From: Owenia fusiformis
Taxonomy: Eukaryota; Annelida; Polychaeta; Sabellida; Oweniidae
NCBI GenBank assembly: GCA_903813345.2
Contig: CAIIXF020000005.1
Location: 22,135,375 to 22,199,374, forward strand
Length of the DNA stretch: 64,000 nucleotides
Direction: 5' to 3'
Positions 23,315 through 34,404 of this stretch are shown one piece after another (the first letter of the stretch is position 1; each line of letters begins with the position of its first letter). The position numbers and the translations under genes are program-made. The notes beneath the pieces were generated by a model. It searched no databases. It had not been told where the DNA came from and saw nothing but the letters and a program-made list of their open reading frames with translations.

Positions 23315-24549
23315 CACGGTGTATAAGCCAAACGCTCCTACATGCACGACGGAGCGTTTCATTTACTTATTGTTTCTCTCGTTTCTCTTACATATCATAT
23401 GTTATGGTGAAATATTATGTACCATTCGATGAACAATACCGTGAGCAAAGATCTTATTTATTCAACTTCTGGTGGTAAACTGTTATTTGCTTGATCAAAG
23501 CTCCGTAGTGTAGATCGAACGAATCTGAAGATGACGATTTGACAACAAATTACGAATTAAACTAGTATTTCTATGAAAACGTTAATCTTTCTGTTAAAGT
23601 AGTAGATCACAAACTCGTATATTCTCATTTCCTAAAACCCCAGTCCAAATCCATTACTTGTTCTCGACAAATCGCTTGTCTTCCTCAAAACGCTCCGTCG
23701 ATTTAGAACACAATTTTAGAAACGCTCTTACCATTTTGTTTTGATATCATTTTCAGATTATTAGAGAAGAGTTCCGAATCGAATCTATCTCTTAAAAACG
23801 TGTTGTACTTGTTTGGCAAATTAAAACATCTGAACCTGGTGGTGCTAAACGTGCAACTAGCTGATTTAAGCCTACATTAGATGATGTCATGCCTACATGT
23901 GTGCTAAATCATAAAACTATAGAAAAAACTAAAATTAATATGTGAATTAATCTTTCTTCTTTTGCTGCCGAGGGGTATAAAAGATCTTTTCTTTCTCTTC
24001 CTGAAAAGGAAAGGCAAGCTATATATTTCCTAAACTGATCTAGACTACCGGAGCGTTTCCAGTTCACTGTGTTAACCAGATCGGAGCGTTTCTTGAATAT
24101 GAGAATGTCATCATTTTTAAGACTGGATTTTCGGTCATCAAATCACTATTACGATAATGTATGGTGCATTGAAGCATTGGAATTTGACTAAAATATACGT
24201 TGGTGCTCTAATCTTGGCTCAACTAATCACATGTATCGACAAAAGGGGTTTTGACCGGTAGAATGACAAATACGTTTTTGAATTTTGATAACTATACTGC
24301 TTCGTACAGCTCTTCCCAATTTATTGCTTCAAACGTCAACAGCCAGCCAAGTACAACATGAATATCACACCCATCGAATGGTATACTCGAAATATTTAAC
24401 TCATACCTCTTATTCCCATTATTGGGGAAATCGTCAGACGGCTCATCATTCCCGCCAGCCAGTTTTCCTACTCCGGAGCGTTTCTTTGTTTAATTTCAGT
24501 AATGAAACGCTCCGTCGTGCATGTAGGAGCGTTTGGGTTATACACCGTG
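23315..24549. mobile_element. CACGGTG-ended element with 5-bp TSD
   Basis: Ends: CACGGTGTATAAGCCAAACG and its close inverse (one or two differences) to CACCGTG, followed further in by CTCCTACATGCACGACGGAG. CTAGC flanks it at 23310-23314 and 24550-24554; the relative at 34133-34137 (as GCTAG) has it once, so the 5-bp duplication is seen directly. GGAGCGTTT recurs through the interior (about 23350, 24050, 24085, 24475, 24525). CAC-initial ends with 5-bp duplications fit Transib. No transposase frame was recognised. Confidence 0.85.
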
Positions 24550-24625
24550 CTAGCACTATGAATAACATTTATAAATTTTTCTGATGTAAATAAAATGAAA
24601 AAAAAGTATTATTTATCAACAGAAA

Positions 24626-25416
24626 GGATCTTGTACACCTGCCATTATGATCTCCCCATGAACAAAAATAAATTCATCTGATTTTTCAAAATAAATATAC
24701 TGCTTTTATTATTACATTTATATGTACACTAGTATCTTGTTGACCTATATTCAGCACTGTATTGATGAATGGGCCACTTTTTAGGGCAATATTCAATCAT
24801 AAAGTGTACAGGGGTAGAGATGCCAAACCAGGAAGTCTTTTTGTGTCTGTCAAAATCCATTTGCATCCTACACATCCCTACATCTTATCAAAATATGTTA
24901 TTAATTAATGAATCATAACAGTATAATCTTTGGATTTACAAAGTTGTATGGGATTTCATAAGTGTAAAAGTTGCTTTTGAAGCATTTTTCTATAGCCATT
25001 TTGTAGGAAAAAATGATGAAAAAAATGAATAATCTTTTAATTTGAAGTATGACCTGAATCGATTGCAAACTTTATATTTGCACATCTGATCTGAAATACC
25101 ATTTGTGTCATATTGTGAAATTATTTAATTTGCAATCGATTCAGGTCATAGTGTATTTTAGGTATTTTTGTGAAAATCAATAGAAACCAATGGCCTCCAT
25201 TGGAATCTGATGGTATCCACATGTTAAGTCAATAGAACACATCCAATGTCAAGTCAATACACCCTTGCTGAACTTAATGACCCCAACCTCAGCCCATGTG
25301 GGGCCAAACGCTTAAATATTTTCCAAAGTATTATGTAACATTGTATTCTTTATATTACACCTAAAAATGATTCATTTTGTTCATGGGGAGATCATAATGG
25401 CAGGTGTACAAGATCC
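24626..25416. mobile_element. Spy-like element inserted between AAA and TTT, no TSD
   Basis: 42-bp perfect inverted ends (GGATCTTGTACACCTGCC... and its inverse). The left flank ends AGAAA and the right flank begins TTTAAA; the empty relative at 34060-34065 reads AAATTT with nothing lost or gained. Insertion between AAA and TTT without duplication is the published hallmark of Spy transposons. Inside, GACCTGAATCGATTGCAAA (from about 25051) is repeated inverted at 25129-25150. At 791 bp with no transposase it is non-autonomous. Confidence 0.85.
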
Positions 25417-26248
25417 TTTAAAATTCACCGTGCGGCTGCCGTGGGAAATGTGACTGCAAAAGTATGAGGGCGCAGAAATTCCACGGCGAGCGTAGAAATG
25501 TTACTGGCCGCAGAAATAATAGACCGCAAGGTCGCTGTAGGAAATGTGACTGGGGTGTTAGCGGATAACATAAATCCTGTTTGCGATTTGCAAAAACTTG
25601 CGTTGCGTTGCAGTGCGCTTGCGAATCTGCGTTGCGACGAGCGGGTGATGGCTTTGTATAAAAAACCTCCTACCCACGTACCCTCGTACCCACGTACGTG
25701 GGTCCTGACCCAGTCTTTAAAGAGTTAAATCTTTAACATTTTTTAAACATTATTCTATCTCAATGTATGCTTAATTATGGATGAATTTATGTACCCATAT
25801 GCCTTTATTTCAAGATCGGACATCTGTCTCGTCATAAAAAAAATAATGCCGGTGTGAAAGTTTATACGGTCTCCTATTTTGAAAGTCCGATAGACTCTAA
25901 CTCCTGGGTTTACAAGTCCTTGACTTTAAAATCTAGAATCTATATTCCCTCGGACTTCTAAACCTTAGTAATGAACGTCTTGGTTATGGGATTTATTGTC
26001 TCTTGTGTTTAATTATCCATAAGATTTCAACCGGACTATCACACCTAAGATTTATAGTCTGGATATGCTACAGTTATCTTTAGGCCTGCGTCGCAAAAAC
26101 AAATAAACAAACAAACAAGCAAATTACTAGTATGTCACATTACACTTTTATTTGCGAATTGTTACGTCAGTTTCGTTTTTCGACGTCAGACGTACAGTAT
26201 GCACTCTTACAATTATATACTAATAATTATTACATCATTATTCGAGAG

Positions 26249-27728
26249 TTATTGGTGAAACTGTTTTAAGTTACAGCCATTTACGGATTTACGGATCCCT
26301 GCCCTCTCCACCCTTGCAATTTCGAAGGGGCCAGTCCACGGCTCCTCCGTCTTGCCCCCCTTTCTGTCTTGTCTTCTTAAGTTGCGCATCAATACTAATG
26401 AACCTACTGCCAAATCCTGTAAAGTTATTACATTTATTTACTTCTTCTCCACGATTATATAAAGGATATTTTTTCAAGATCTCAAGCAATAATCAATAAC
26501 GCTTTCCATACATTTATTAATTATTCTTTCAACAAACCTTGTATCATACCAATAATACACTTGATATAAGACAGATTAGAATATGTTTGCATACCTTAGA
26601 AACATTGAGCAAAGAACTTTCGCTACCGACACCGCTGTTTTGTCATGGGTGCTGCCTCGGCCCATTTAGAATAATAGCAGGTAGTAGTGCAAATATACGC
26701 ATTGTTTCTCTGTTTTTTTTGTAATGGGCCAATAAGGTCAATGCCAATCTAAATGAAGTAACATATTGTAAAGAATTTGATTTCATGTTTTTTTAATCTA
26801 TTTCAAACCAAACATTTTAATTTAGGGAAGAAGTTTACATTGTCTGAGTAGACTATTCTTAAGTATGTAGACAAGTACCATTAATCAAAAGGAAAATGCA
26901 AGGAGAAAAACACAAAAGCATCTTAATCTATGGTGTTTGTCAAAAACAAAGCATTACTTGTACGGCTTAATCTTAAAACCCAACAATAGAGCTGGCTTAA
27001 GTAGATACTTACACAGCTCCGTGGTACTGCCTTTTTCACGGCTATCGGATGCAGCTCAGGGCTAACCATTTTACCCTTTTTGTTGACCCTCTGGCAACGT
27101 TCACATTTCTTAAGATACTCAAGGACATATTTGGTCATATTGGGCCACCAATACCTTTTGCGTAGTTTATCCATGGTCTTGTCCCGACCGAAGTGTCCCC
27201 CTGAAAATAGTATCATTTATGTTAATTCTGTTTAAAATTGCATTTAATAAAATTGAAGTCCTCAAAGCTTAATGCATGCGATTCAAGGTGATAGTTTCGA
27301 TGTCATTAACAGGAATATATTTACCAATAAGGAGTAATAAAATCGCTTAATTTTTTTGTAAATTTATATGCATCCTGACATAGCATGTAAATATTATCAT
27401 AGATTGTGAAAATGATAATCTTTCATTAAATATGTGTAATTAGAGGTGAATATTCAGAAATATATTCATGTTATTCTACCTTAATTACAATATGTATACA
27501 TTAAATTACAATGTTTTCGAATCAATGTACATTTCAAATATCCCATTTTATATTGCATTATTAGTTAATTGCAATATTAGTTTATGGCATTATTTATTGC
27601 TAACCTATGCTTGAAGAATGGCACTCAACCATTGCTGCCTCTCTATGTTCTTCACTCTCAAGAACTTTGGTCCAATGTAACTCATCAGATTTAGTACAAA
27701 CTTTGTGCATGAGCACCCCCCTTTCAAT
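26249..27728 (-). pseudogene. Decayed spliced integrase gene (HHCC finger, DDE core start, C-terminal domain)
   Basis: Four exon-like blocks on the minus strand have proper splice signals. 27605-27728 encodes the segment ending AMVECHSSSI; donor GTTAGC, phase 1. 27013-27200 starts after TTTTCAG with GGHFGRDKTMDK and includes WWPNM and CERCQRV; across the junction this gives an H-x6-H-x29-C-x2-C zinc finger; donor GTAAGT. 26595-26748 follows AAATTTAG-like acceptor and has IGIDLIGPL (first catalytic Asp) and YYSKWAEAAPM, then a 1-nt frameshift. 26249-26416, after TTTACAG, encodes GSLVLMRNLRRQDRKGGK and PWTGPFEI, as in gypsy-type integrase C-termini, and ends at a stop. The stretch for the second Asp and the Glu is missing. 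It resembles host-domesticated or Ginger/gypsy-type integrases; non-functional. Confidence 0.8.
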
Positions 27729-28005
27729 CTGAAAATAGCATAATGGAATACAAAAATATTAGCTTCTGAATGTGAACGGTGTTTGGGTGCTGAAACTACC
27801 ATAATGTGAATGGCCCTGGAGTTTGAGACAACCGAAATGCGGATGGTGCAGCTATAGACCCAAACTCCATTAATGTGTGGATGTGCCATAATGTGGATGG
27901 TGCTATCGCAGTTATAATTACCCTTTGATAACTTTTCAATCTCTAATATACGTTATGTAAAGTACGATGTAATAATTCTTTTCTCTCCAATAAAACGGAG
28001 GAACA

Positions 28006-28045
28006 ACATAACATAACATAACATAACATAACATAACATAACATA
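28006..28045. repeat. (ACATA)n microsatellite
   Basis: Eight uninterrupted ACATA units lie inside the Mutator-like element. Confidence 0.95.
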
Positions 28046-28077
28046 CGTGAACAAAATACGAAAAGTATGTGATTTAA

Positions 28078-28487
28078 GGTTGTTCTGTATGATAGAAATT
28101 TTTATGCAGACCTCCATAGAGTCACATGTTATTTTTTAAACATCGACCACGCCTTCCCAACATTGTCTACATCTTTGAGTTTTGTACAAAGAGTGCACTA
28201 ATGTATTTAGAAAAGACTGTAGAGAAGATTTTTTGATAAAATGTATAAAAAATGAGAAAATTCAGTTAGAAAATTCAGAAAATTCTCAGAAAATGTTCTC
28301 ATTGAATTTTCTAGTTTTTATACATTTTATCAAAAAAATCTTCTCGACAGTCTTTTCTAGGTACATTAGTGCACTCTGTGCAAAACTGAAAGATGTGGAC
28401 AATGTTGGAAAGGCGTGATCGATATTTGAAAAATAACATGTGGATCTATGGAGGAGTGCATCAACATTTCTATTATACAGAGTTACC
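28078..28487. mobile_element. Palindromic MITE with TTAA duplication
   Basis: TTAA at 28074-28077 and 28488-28491 flanks a ~410-bp near-palindrome. Each arm is about 200 bp (GGTTGTTCTGTATGATAGAA on the left and a diverged inverse on the right; inner part CATTTTATCAAAAAAATCTT on the right matched by the left arm). Frames on either strand of this stretch are by-products of the palindrome. Confidence 0.7.
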
Positions 28488-29383
28488 TTAATAAAATGTA
28501 TCCACATTTACAATGATGAATTGGTTATATGTGTAATTTCGGACGATTTAACCTGGGAGAAAAAGTCCAGGACATAAAAAATGATATTGACAAGGTCCAC
28601 GTGGTTGTTTTTGGACGTTGTAATCTGAGGGGAAAGTCCAGGACTACTAAAATGGATATAAACGGACCGTGCTTCCTTGGGGCTACTATTACTTTTACAC
28701 CGGCATTGCATAATAGTAGAGTTTTATTTTGACAATGATTTGATGTAAAACTGGTTTGAATGATAAAAGTTCAGCTTTGTAGTTTCTAGCTTTTTGCGCG
28801 TAAAACGTGAATACAATGGACAACAACGACACCAAATCTTTGACTAACATACGTTAATAACGTATAATATTCGTAAGAATGAATTCTAAGAACATTTGAA
28901 ATAAACATCTAATAAAATGTGGTGAATTTAATTGGAAACTCTAAGAAATATATTTTGAAAAAGATGTCAACTTTTGGACAAGGGTAAACTTCCCGGGACA
29001 TTTACAATCTGCATGAGGTAACAGGAGGCACGGATTGCACTGAACGAAGGCTAGGAGATTGCTAATCAGCTCTGATGTGTTATACAGGTAAGACTGCCCG
29101 ATCAACAAAAAACATTTCGACATATCAAAAACATAAATCAAATAGCTCAAAAATAATGAACATTTATGCAATTCCGGCTTTATTTTATTTTACTAGAGAG
29201 ATGTCAGACCTATAAATAAAGGCATATGGATGCATAAATTCATCTATAATTCAGGATAAACTGAGATTGCCCAAATGTTTTAAACATTTAAAAATTTAAC
29301 TCTTTAAAGACTGGGTCAGGACCCACGTACGTGGGTACGAGGGTACGTGGGTAGGAGGTTTTTTATACAAAGCCGCGGGTGAT

Positions 29384-31377
29384 GAGGCCTCTGGTATAAA
29401 ACCAATATTGAATCACTCTCAATAAGGTGTCACTCCTGTAAATAGCACTTCCGGGTAGTGTTTTTTAATACTTTAAAAACGAAGCCATGCCAACTTCAAT
29501 GGTGTGTATAGTAGGTTTAAGTGTATGCAATGTGGCCATTTGAGGTATGTCTGTAAAGCTGAGGCCAAGTACTTTCTAAATGTGCCATTTTAAGAAAAAA
29601 ATCGCAAGAATATAGTCCCGTAAACTGGAACTACTTTACTCGTTAATTTTCATCGGTGAAGTAGAGATTTTACCTAAAAATGAGTCCCTATTTTGGCGTA
29701 GTGATATTTAAAAATCGAGACGCAAACCCTATGTTAAATATAGTGTCAAGATGAAGGTTATGTATAGGGGAACGCAGAAATATAGTCATTGTATGGGCTA
29801 GTTCGTTCGAAAATGGCGATATCAGGCCCGTAAGACACTTTTCTCCAAGGGGGGTGCGGTTTTTAGCTTACTAAAGAGAATAAAAAAATTGTCATTTTTT
29901 TGCCGCGTAAATCAAATCGCGTAAGACAGAGGGGGGGGGGGGGGGGGGTCAGTTACTCCCTATATTGGTTTGGAATTAACAAATGCATGGCAACTTCCAA
30001 ACGTTCCAATTGTTTTGTGGGGGGTGTGAGGAGTGGTCCGCTCCCCCTAGAAAATTTTACAGTTTTGAGATGCTATTTGGTGCTTTCTGGGCACTTACAA
30101 AGACCAAAGTGTAAGTTTCTAAGTAGTACGCCACCACCACAAGAATAAGAGTTGAGTGAATAAAAAACCGAGCATTCAGGGAGGTCTGGGGGTTCTCCCC
30201 CAGGAAAATTTTGAAATTTGGTTGTATTTGGAGCGAATTTGCAACCATCTGGTACGCCTGTGCGTAAATCAATAAGGAAAATGTGAATTTTTTCAAATTC
30301 TTTTGGGGGTGTCAGAGAGGGTGAAGTGGGATGGGGTGCCAGTAGGGGAGCAATGGGTTGTCCCCCAGAAACATTGACCATATCAAGGTGCTATTTGATG
30401 ATGTCTGGGCACTTAAAAAATGTCTGTGCCTAAAAGTGCCTATTTCCCAAGAAAATTTTACAATTTTAAGATGCTATTTGGTGAAATTCAGAATATTTTC
30501 TTTTGTTTTGTGGGGGATGTGAGGGGTAGCTAACTCTCATAGAAAATTTTACAATTTAAAGATGATATTTGGTGCTTCTGGGCACTTTTAAAGTGTATTA
30601 GTCAATAAAAACATTGAAAAACAATCACAATTTTTTTCAAATTTGGGGGGTGTCAAAGGGGGGGGGGGGGGCGAGGTGCCAGAGGGGGAGGTGGGGCTCG
30701 GGTGCCAGAGGGGGAGCGAGTGTTTGTCCCCCATATCAAAATTTACAATATCAAGGTGGTATTCGATGAAGTTTGGGCACTTTAAAAGTGTCTGTGCCTA
30801 AAAGTGCCTATTTCCCAAGAACATTTTACAATTTTAAGATGCTATTTGGTGCTTTCTGGGCACTTTCAGAGGGTATGAGTCAATAAAAAAAATCTCAATT
30901 TTTTTTGGGGGGGGGGTGTTAAGGGAGGGGGCTGCTAGAGGGGGAGGTGGAGTGGGGATGCCAGAGGGCGAGTAAGTGTTAGTCTTCCAGAATCATTAAC
31001 TTTATCAAGGAGCTATTTGATGATGTCTGGGCAATTTAAAAGTGTCTGAGACAATACATAAGACAAATTCAGAACTTTTCCATTGTTTTGTTTGGGGTTT
31101 GAGGGGTGGCCCACTCACCCTAGAAAATTTTACAATTTTACGACGCTATTTGGTGCTTTCTGGGTGTGACGGGTAGTTAATACCCCTAGAAAATTTTATA
31201 ATTTTAAGAAGCTATTTGGTGCTTTCTGGGTACTTTCAAAGTGTATGAGTCAATGAAAAAAAAATTACAAAAAAAAATATTTTTCAAAAAAAAAATGTTT
31301 TCAAATTTTTTTTCACATTTTTTTGGGGGGTGACAAAGGGGGGTGCGGTCGCACCCATCGCAACCCCCCCCCCCCAT
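29384..31377. repeat. Degenerate G-rich tandem repeat region
   Basis: From about 30040 the words GAAAATTTTACAATTTTAAG and GCTATTTGGTGCTTTCTGGG recur (about 30050, 30460, 30550, 30820, 31120, 31195), separated by runs such as GGGGGGTGTCA. A G-run of about 19 lies at 29931-29949. 29384-30040 has no clear repeat and no gene. Confidence 0.65.
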
Positions 31378-31522
31378 CTGACGGCCCTGGATATTTCCCA
31401 CGGTCGCCGTGCGGTCTATCATTTCTGCGGCCAGTAGCTTTTCTACGCTCGCCGTAGAATTTCTGCGCCCTCATACTTTTGCAGTCACATTTCCCACGGC
31501 AGCCGCACGGTGAATTTTAAAT
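31378..31522. repeat. Truncated TAACACCCC-element fragment
   Basis: TTTCCCACGGTCGCCGTGCG through CACGGCAGCCGCACGGTGAA is nearly the same as 33935-34056. The outer end with TAACACCCC is missing here, so this is a broken copy. Confidence 0.75.
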
Positions 31523-32036
31523 TTATTAATCACATGCAATCGCAAAGATGGAGAATTCCACCTTAATATTAGGGTCGTTCGGAAAGTTTTGCACAAAAGC
31601 TTCTCACGAGAAAATATTTTATCATTCTTACTTGGAATTTGATGTCATGATTTAGGGACAGAAAATATTGACATTTCAAAAGTAACACTTTTTTCGTCTC
31701 TTTTACAAGTAACAATTCGAAGACAATTATAAAACTTTTCTCCACGAGGGATGAATGAATTTTTATGTAGGCATTTTCAAAACACGTCACTTTGCCTTAA
31801 AACGTAACTTTATTGGACTTTGACTTTCTCCACGACAAAAACACATAACTTTGCTTTAAAAACTTTATTGGACTTTCACGTTCTCCACGAGGAATGAATG
31901 AATTTTTATTTAGGCATTTTCGAAATACGTCACGCGATACAAACTCTCCGGGGCGTATCGAAACCAAAACGCCCGCAAAACCGTTAATTTGAATTTCAAA
32001 CCTACCCTGTCTTTGGAAAATTAATGATTGTGAGTC
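31523..32036. repeat. AATGAATGAATTTTTATGTAGGC repeat block (no gene)
   Basis: ATGAATGAATTTTTATGTAG followed by GGCATTTTCAAAACACGTCA and AACTTTATTGGACTT occurs around 31745-31820 and again at 31880-31935. A third copy is at 37255-37368. The family is unknown. Confidence 0.55.
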
Positions 32037-32255
32037 TCACACTTCACCGTTTTTCTTCAAACTTGTCCCATTAAAACCTTTACAGAAATATCTTTCAGTC
32101 GAGACATTGCTTTTGTGTTCAGAGGCCGTCGTTTTAGCGGCGTTTTGGTCCCCAGATGTGAGAAGATGCAAATTTTCAGAAATTTCAACCAAAAGCCTCG
32201 ATATCTCGCCAGTTCTTCTACCAGTCTCCTCCATATTCTGCACAAGGACGCCCAT
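32037..32255 (-). CDS. Small open frame, possible exon, unknown
   Basis: A 72-codon frame from an ATG at 32255 to a TGA at 32037. The product would be hydrophilic with an amphipathic stretch (TGRRTGEISRLLVEISENLH) that could be helical. Less AT-rich than its surroundings. A GATGCAG that could be a splice acceptor lies just upstream. I recognise no family, and there are no neighbours to link it to. It may be an exon, a TE fragment or chance. Confidence 0.2.
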   Translation of the reverse strand: MGVLVQNMEETGRRTGEISRLLVEISENLHLLTSGDQNAAKTTASEHKSNVSTERYFCKGFNGTSLKKNGEV

Positions 32256-33706
32256 TACAACCGTCCATCACTGCATCAACATATTTATTACGTTAAACGC
32301 AGCAATTTTGAAATTTCCAAAACGCCCCGCCGAGTCTATGACTTCAAATGTAGTTTCATTCTAAAACATTTTGTCCATCGGTGTGTCCGTTTGTAGGTTT
32401 GCCATAGTCGATTCTAAACACCAATCGACTTTTGTTTTTAGATCTATCCTGTCTTGCCCATTAATATCACGTCTTCAAGTTTAGAATACATACGATTTAC
32501 AGCATATATAGCATGTCAACCAGAGACATATAAAATGGCTCTGGTGTAATTGAAAAGTGATATTCTGGTGTGATCACTAGTACTCTCGACAGAAAGCTTC
32601 AACACATTTCATCGCAACATATTTATATTTACTTATTCACATGTATTTAAACAGAGTGGTTTTAAACATATTTTAATATTCTACTGTCCAGCGTATTCTC
32701 TCCGAATTATCTAGCTATTTATACACTGTACATATACGTGCGTTGTGCAATACGTATCATGTTTCATTACGTATCATCATCTTCAACTTCAACTCGGGAT
32801 GATACACAAAACATATTACATGTCATTTCATTACGATAGTTAATGAATGAATATTATAGCACGCAGAACATTTTGTCACGACGAGATAGTTGAGATAGTT
32901 CTTGCCATAATTAAATGTACTATATGACATCAAAGGCAAAAATACTTAATAACACTGATACACTTTTAAACATCCGCTCCTTCACTGAAAATAGTTGTCG
33001 AGGTACATTTTACATCACCAACCAAAAGCTGCTAATTGCATTGATAAAACTATTATCCCAGTAAATTTCAAATGATTACATTGATTGCACTGGACGAAAT
33101 TAGTTGAACTCTTCAATGAGAAGGTAGTGCACTACATTTTACCGCCATTACTAGTCGTAGACGTTTCAGTCGTCACTAATCATTGCAGGTGATCTTCCCC
33201 GTGGTCAAAGTAACTTTTTTATGCCTCGATCACATAAGCTTCGAGAACAGCAGCCGGCGCCCAATCGATTGAGTAGTTTTGTTCATGCATTTATCATGTG
33301 TCAAATCTCAACCTGCACACCTGTACCCTCTGAAATAAGAAGATGTAAGATTCCGCCAAAAGTCCGGGCCAAAAGTATTTCATAATTTTTCATCTTATTC
33401 ATCCTAGCCCATACCCATAGCATGTGATTCTAGTCTGATTATGAATGAATATGAGACTACGAGCTACGTCTTCAATCATCATGGTATTTTTTATAAAAAT
33501 ACTATTTGCAAATTTGATGCGTATAATTATAAAATAGGGAAGTTACCAGAATTGTGAAATTGGAATTCGTCGCCCTTGCTTGTGTTGGTGAAGTGCATCA
33601 GAGACATAAAAAAAACATTTATTAGTTATGTTTTATATGTCTGTGAGTGCATAGAGTGAGGGGTACATAATCTTGAAGCAAGACTAGCTTATTGATATGT
33701 TTCCAG
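32256..33706. other. Intergenic, no feature recognised
   Basis: No repeats with a second copy in the window and no convincing coding sequence. This is one of the quieter stretches. Confidence 0.45.
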
Positions 33707-33918
33707 GGATGAAATCAAAGAACGATGTCCAGAACACAACGCAAATTCAAATTATCATATGCTAAACATAAAAAGGGAAGGAATAAAAGGGTTAGGAGTC
33801 CCAAGGCAAAGCCATCAACCATATTTTTTATCCCAAAACCATGGACTCGAACAGAATTGGAAAAAAGAGTCAAACGTTCTGGTGCTCCAAGTTACAGTTC
33901 CGAATTCAAGAGGTTCGC
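33707..33918 (+). CDS. Possible exon disrupted by a transposon
   Basis: A polypyrimidine-poor but usable acceptor (GTTTCCAG) at 33706 precedes a frame open from 33708 (DEIKERCPEHNANSNYHML...) until it runs into the TAACACCCC element at 33919. A second overlapping frame (basic, from 33725) is also open, so the reading frame is uncertain. No family recognised. It could equally be non-coding. Confidence 0.15.
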
Positions 33919-34404
33919 TAACACCCCAGTCACATTTCCCACGGCCGCCGTGCGGTCTATCATTTCTGCGGCCAGTAGCTTTTCTACGCTCACCGTAGAA
34001 TTTCTGCGCTCTCATACTTTTGCAGTCACATTTCCCACGGCAGCCGCACGGTGAATTTTAAATTTCTGTTGATAAATAATACTTTTTTTCATTTTATTTA
34101 CATCAGGACAATTTATAGATGTTATTCATAGTGCTAGGATGTAATATCAAATGAAAAGTGATCGTGAAACATTGACAAATAATGATCAAGCCAGTTGATT
34201 CCTATGGGCACCGCAGAAATGAAAAATATTATAACTCCGAGTTATAATTTCTACGCCTTTCCTGCGGCTTGTAATTATCTGCATACGCCGTATGGAGACC
34301 GCAAGGTGCCCGTAGTTTTCCTACGCTCGCCGCAGAAATTCACCGATTTAATTGATCTGCGGTCGACGTACGGCCGCTGTTCGACAAATGTTACTGGGGT
34401 GTAA
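33919..34404. mobile_element. TAACACCCC-ended element, uninterrupted copy
   Basis: 486 bp with ends TAACACCCCAGTCACATTTC and the inverse AAATGTTACTGGGGTGTAA. It is the inverted-orientation relative of 23041-25560 and holds the two empty sites: AAATTT at 34060-34065 (Spy-like insertion in the other copy) and GCTAG at 34133-34137 (CACGGTG insertion in the other copy). Confidence 0.85.

Larger units (their letters stand above)
23041..25560. mobile_element. TAACACCCC-ended element, copy with two nested insertions
   Basis: Ends are (T)TACACCCCAGTCACATTT on the left and the inverse AAATGTGACTGGGGTGTTA on the right. The arms are rich in CCGCAGAAAT and CGTAGAAATT words. The uninterrupted relative at 33919-34404 is in opposite orientation and only about 486 bp long; the size difference is explained mainly by the insertions at 23315-24549 and 24626-25416. 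I could not define its own target duplication. Confidence 0.75.
25650..29374. mobile_element. Mutator-like element, ~190-bp TIRs, 9-bp TSD
   Basis: GCGGGTGAT flanks the element at 25641-25649 and 29375-29383. The inverted ends start GGCTTTGTATAAAAAACCTC, are nearly identical for about 80 bp (with CCCACGTACGTGGGTCCTGA), and remain alignable for about 190 bp. Long inverted ends with 9-bp duplications are typical of Mutator-like elements. No MULE transposase is recognisable; the cargo is a decayed, intron-containing integrase gene on the minus strand (26249-27728), plus a palindromic MITE (28078-28487) and an ACATA microsatellite. Confidence 0.85.
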
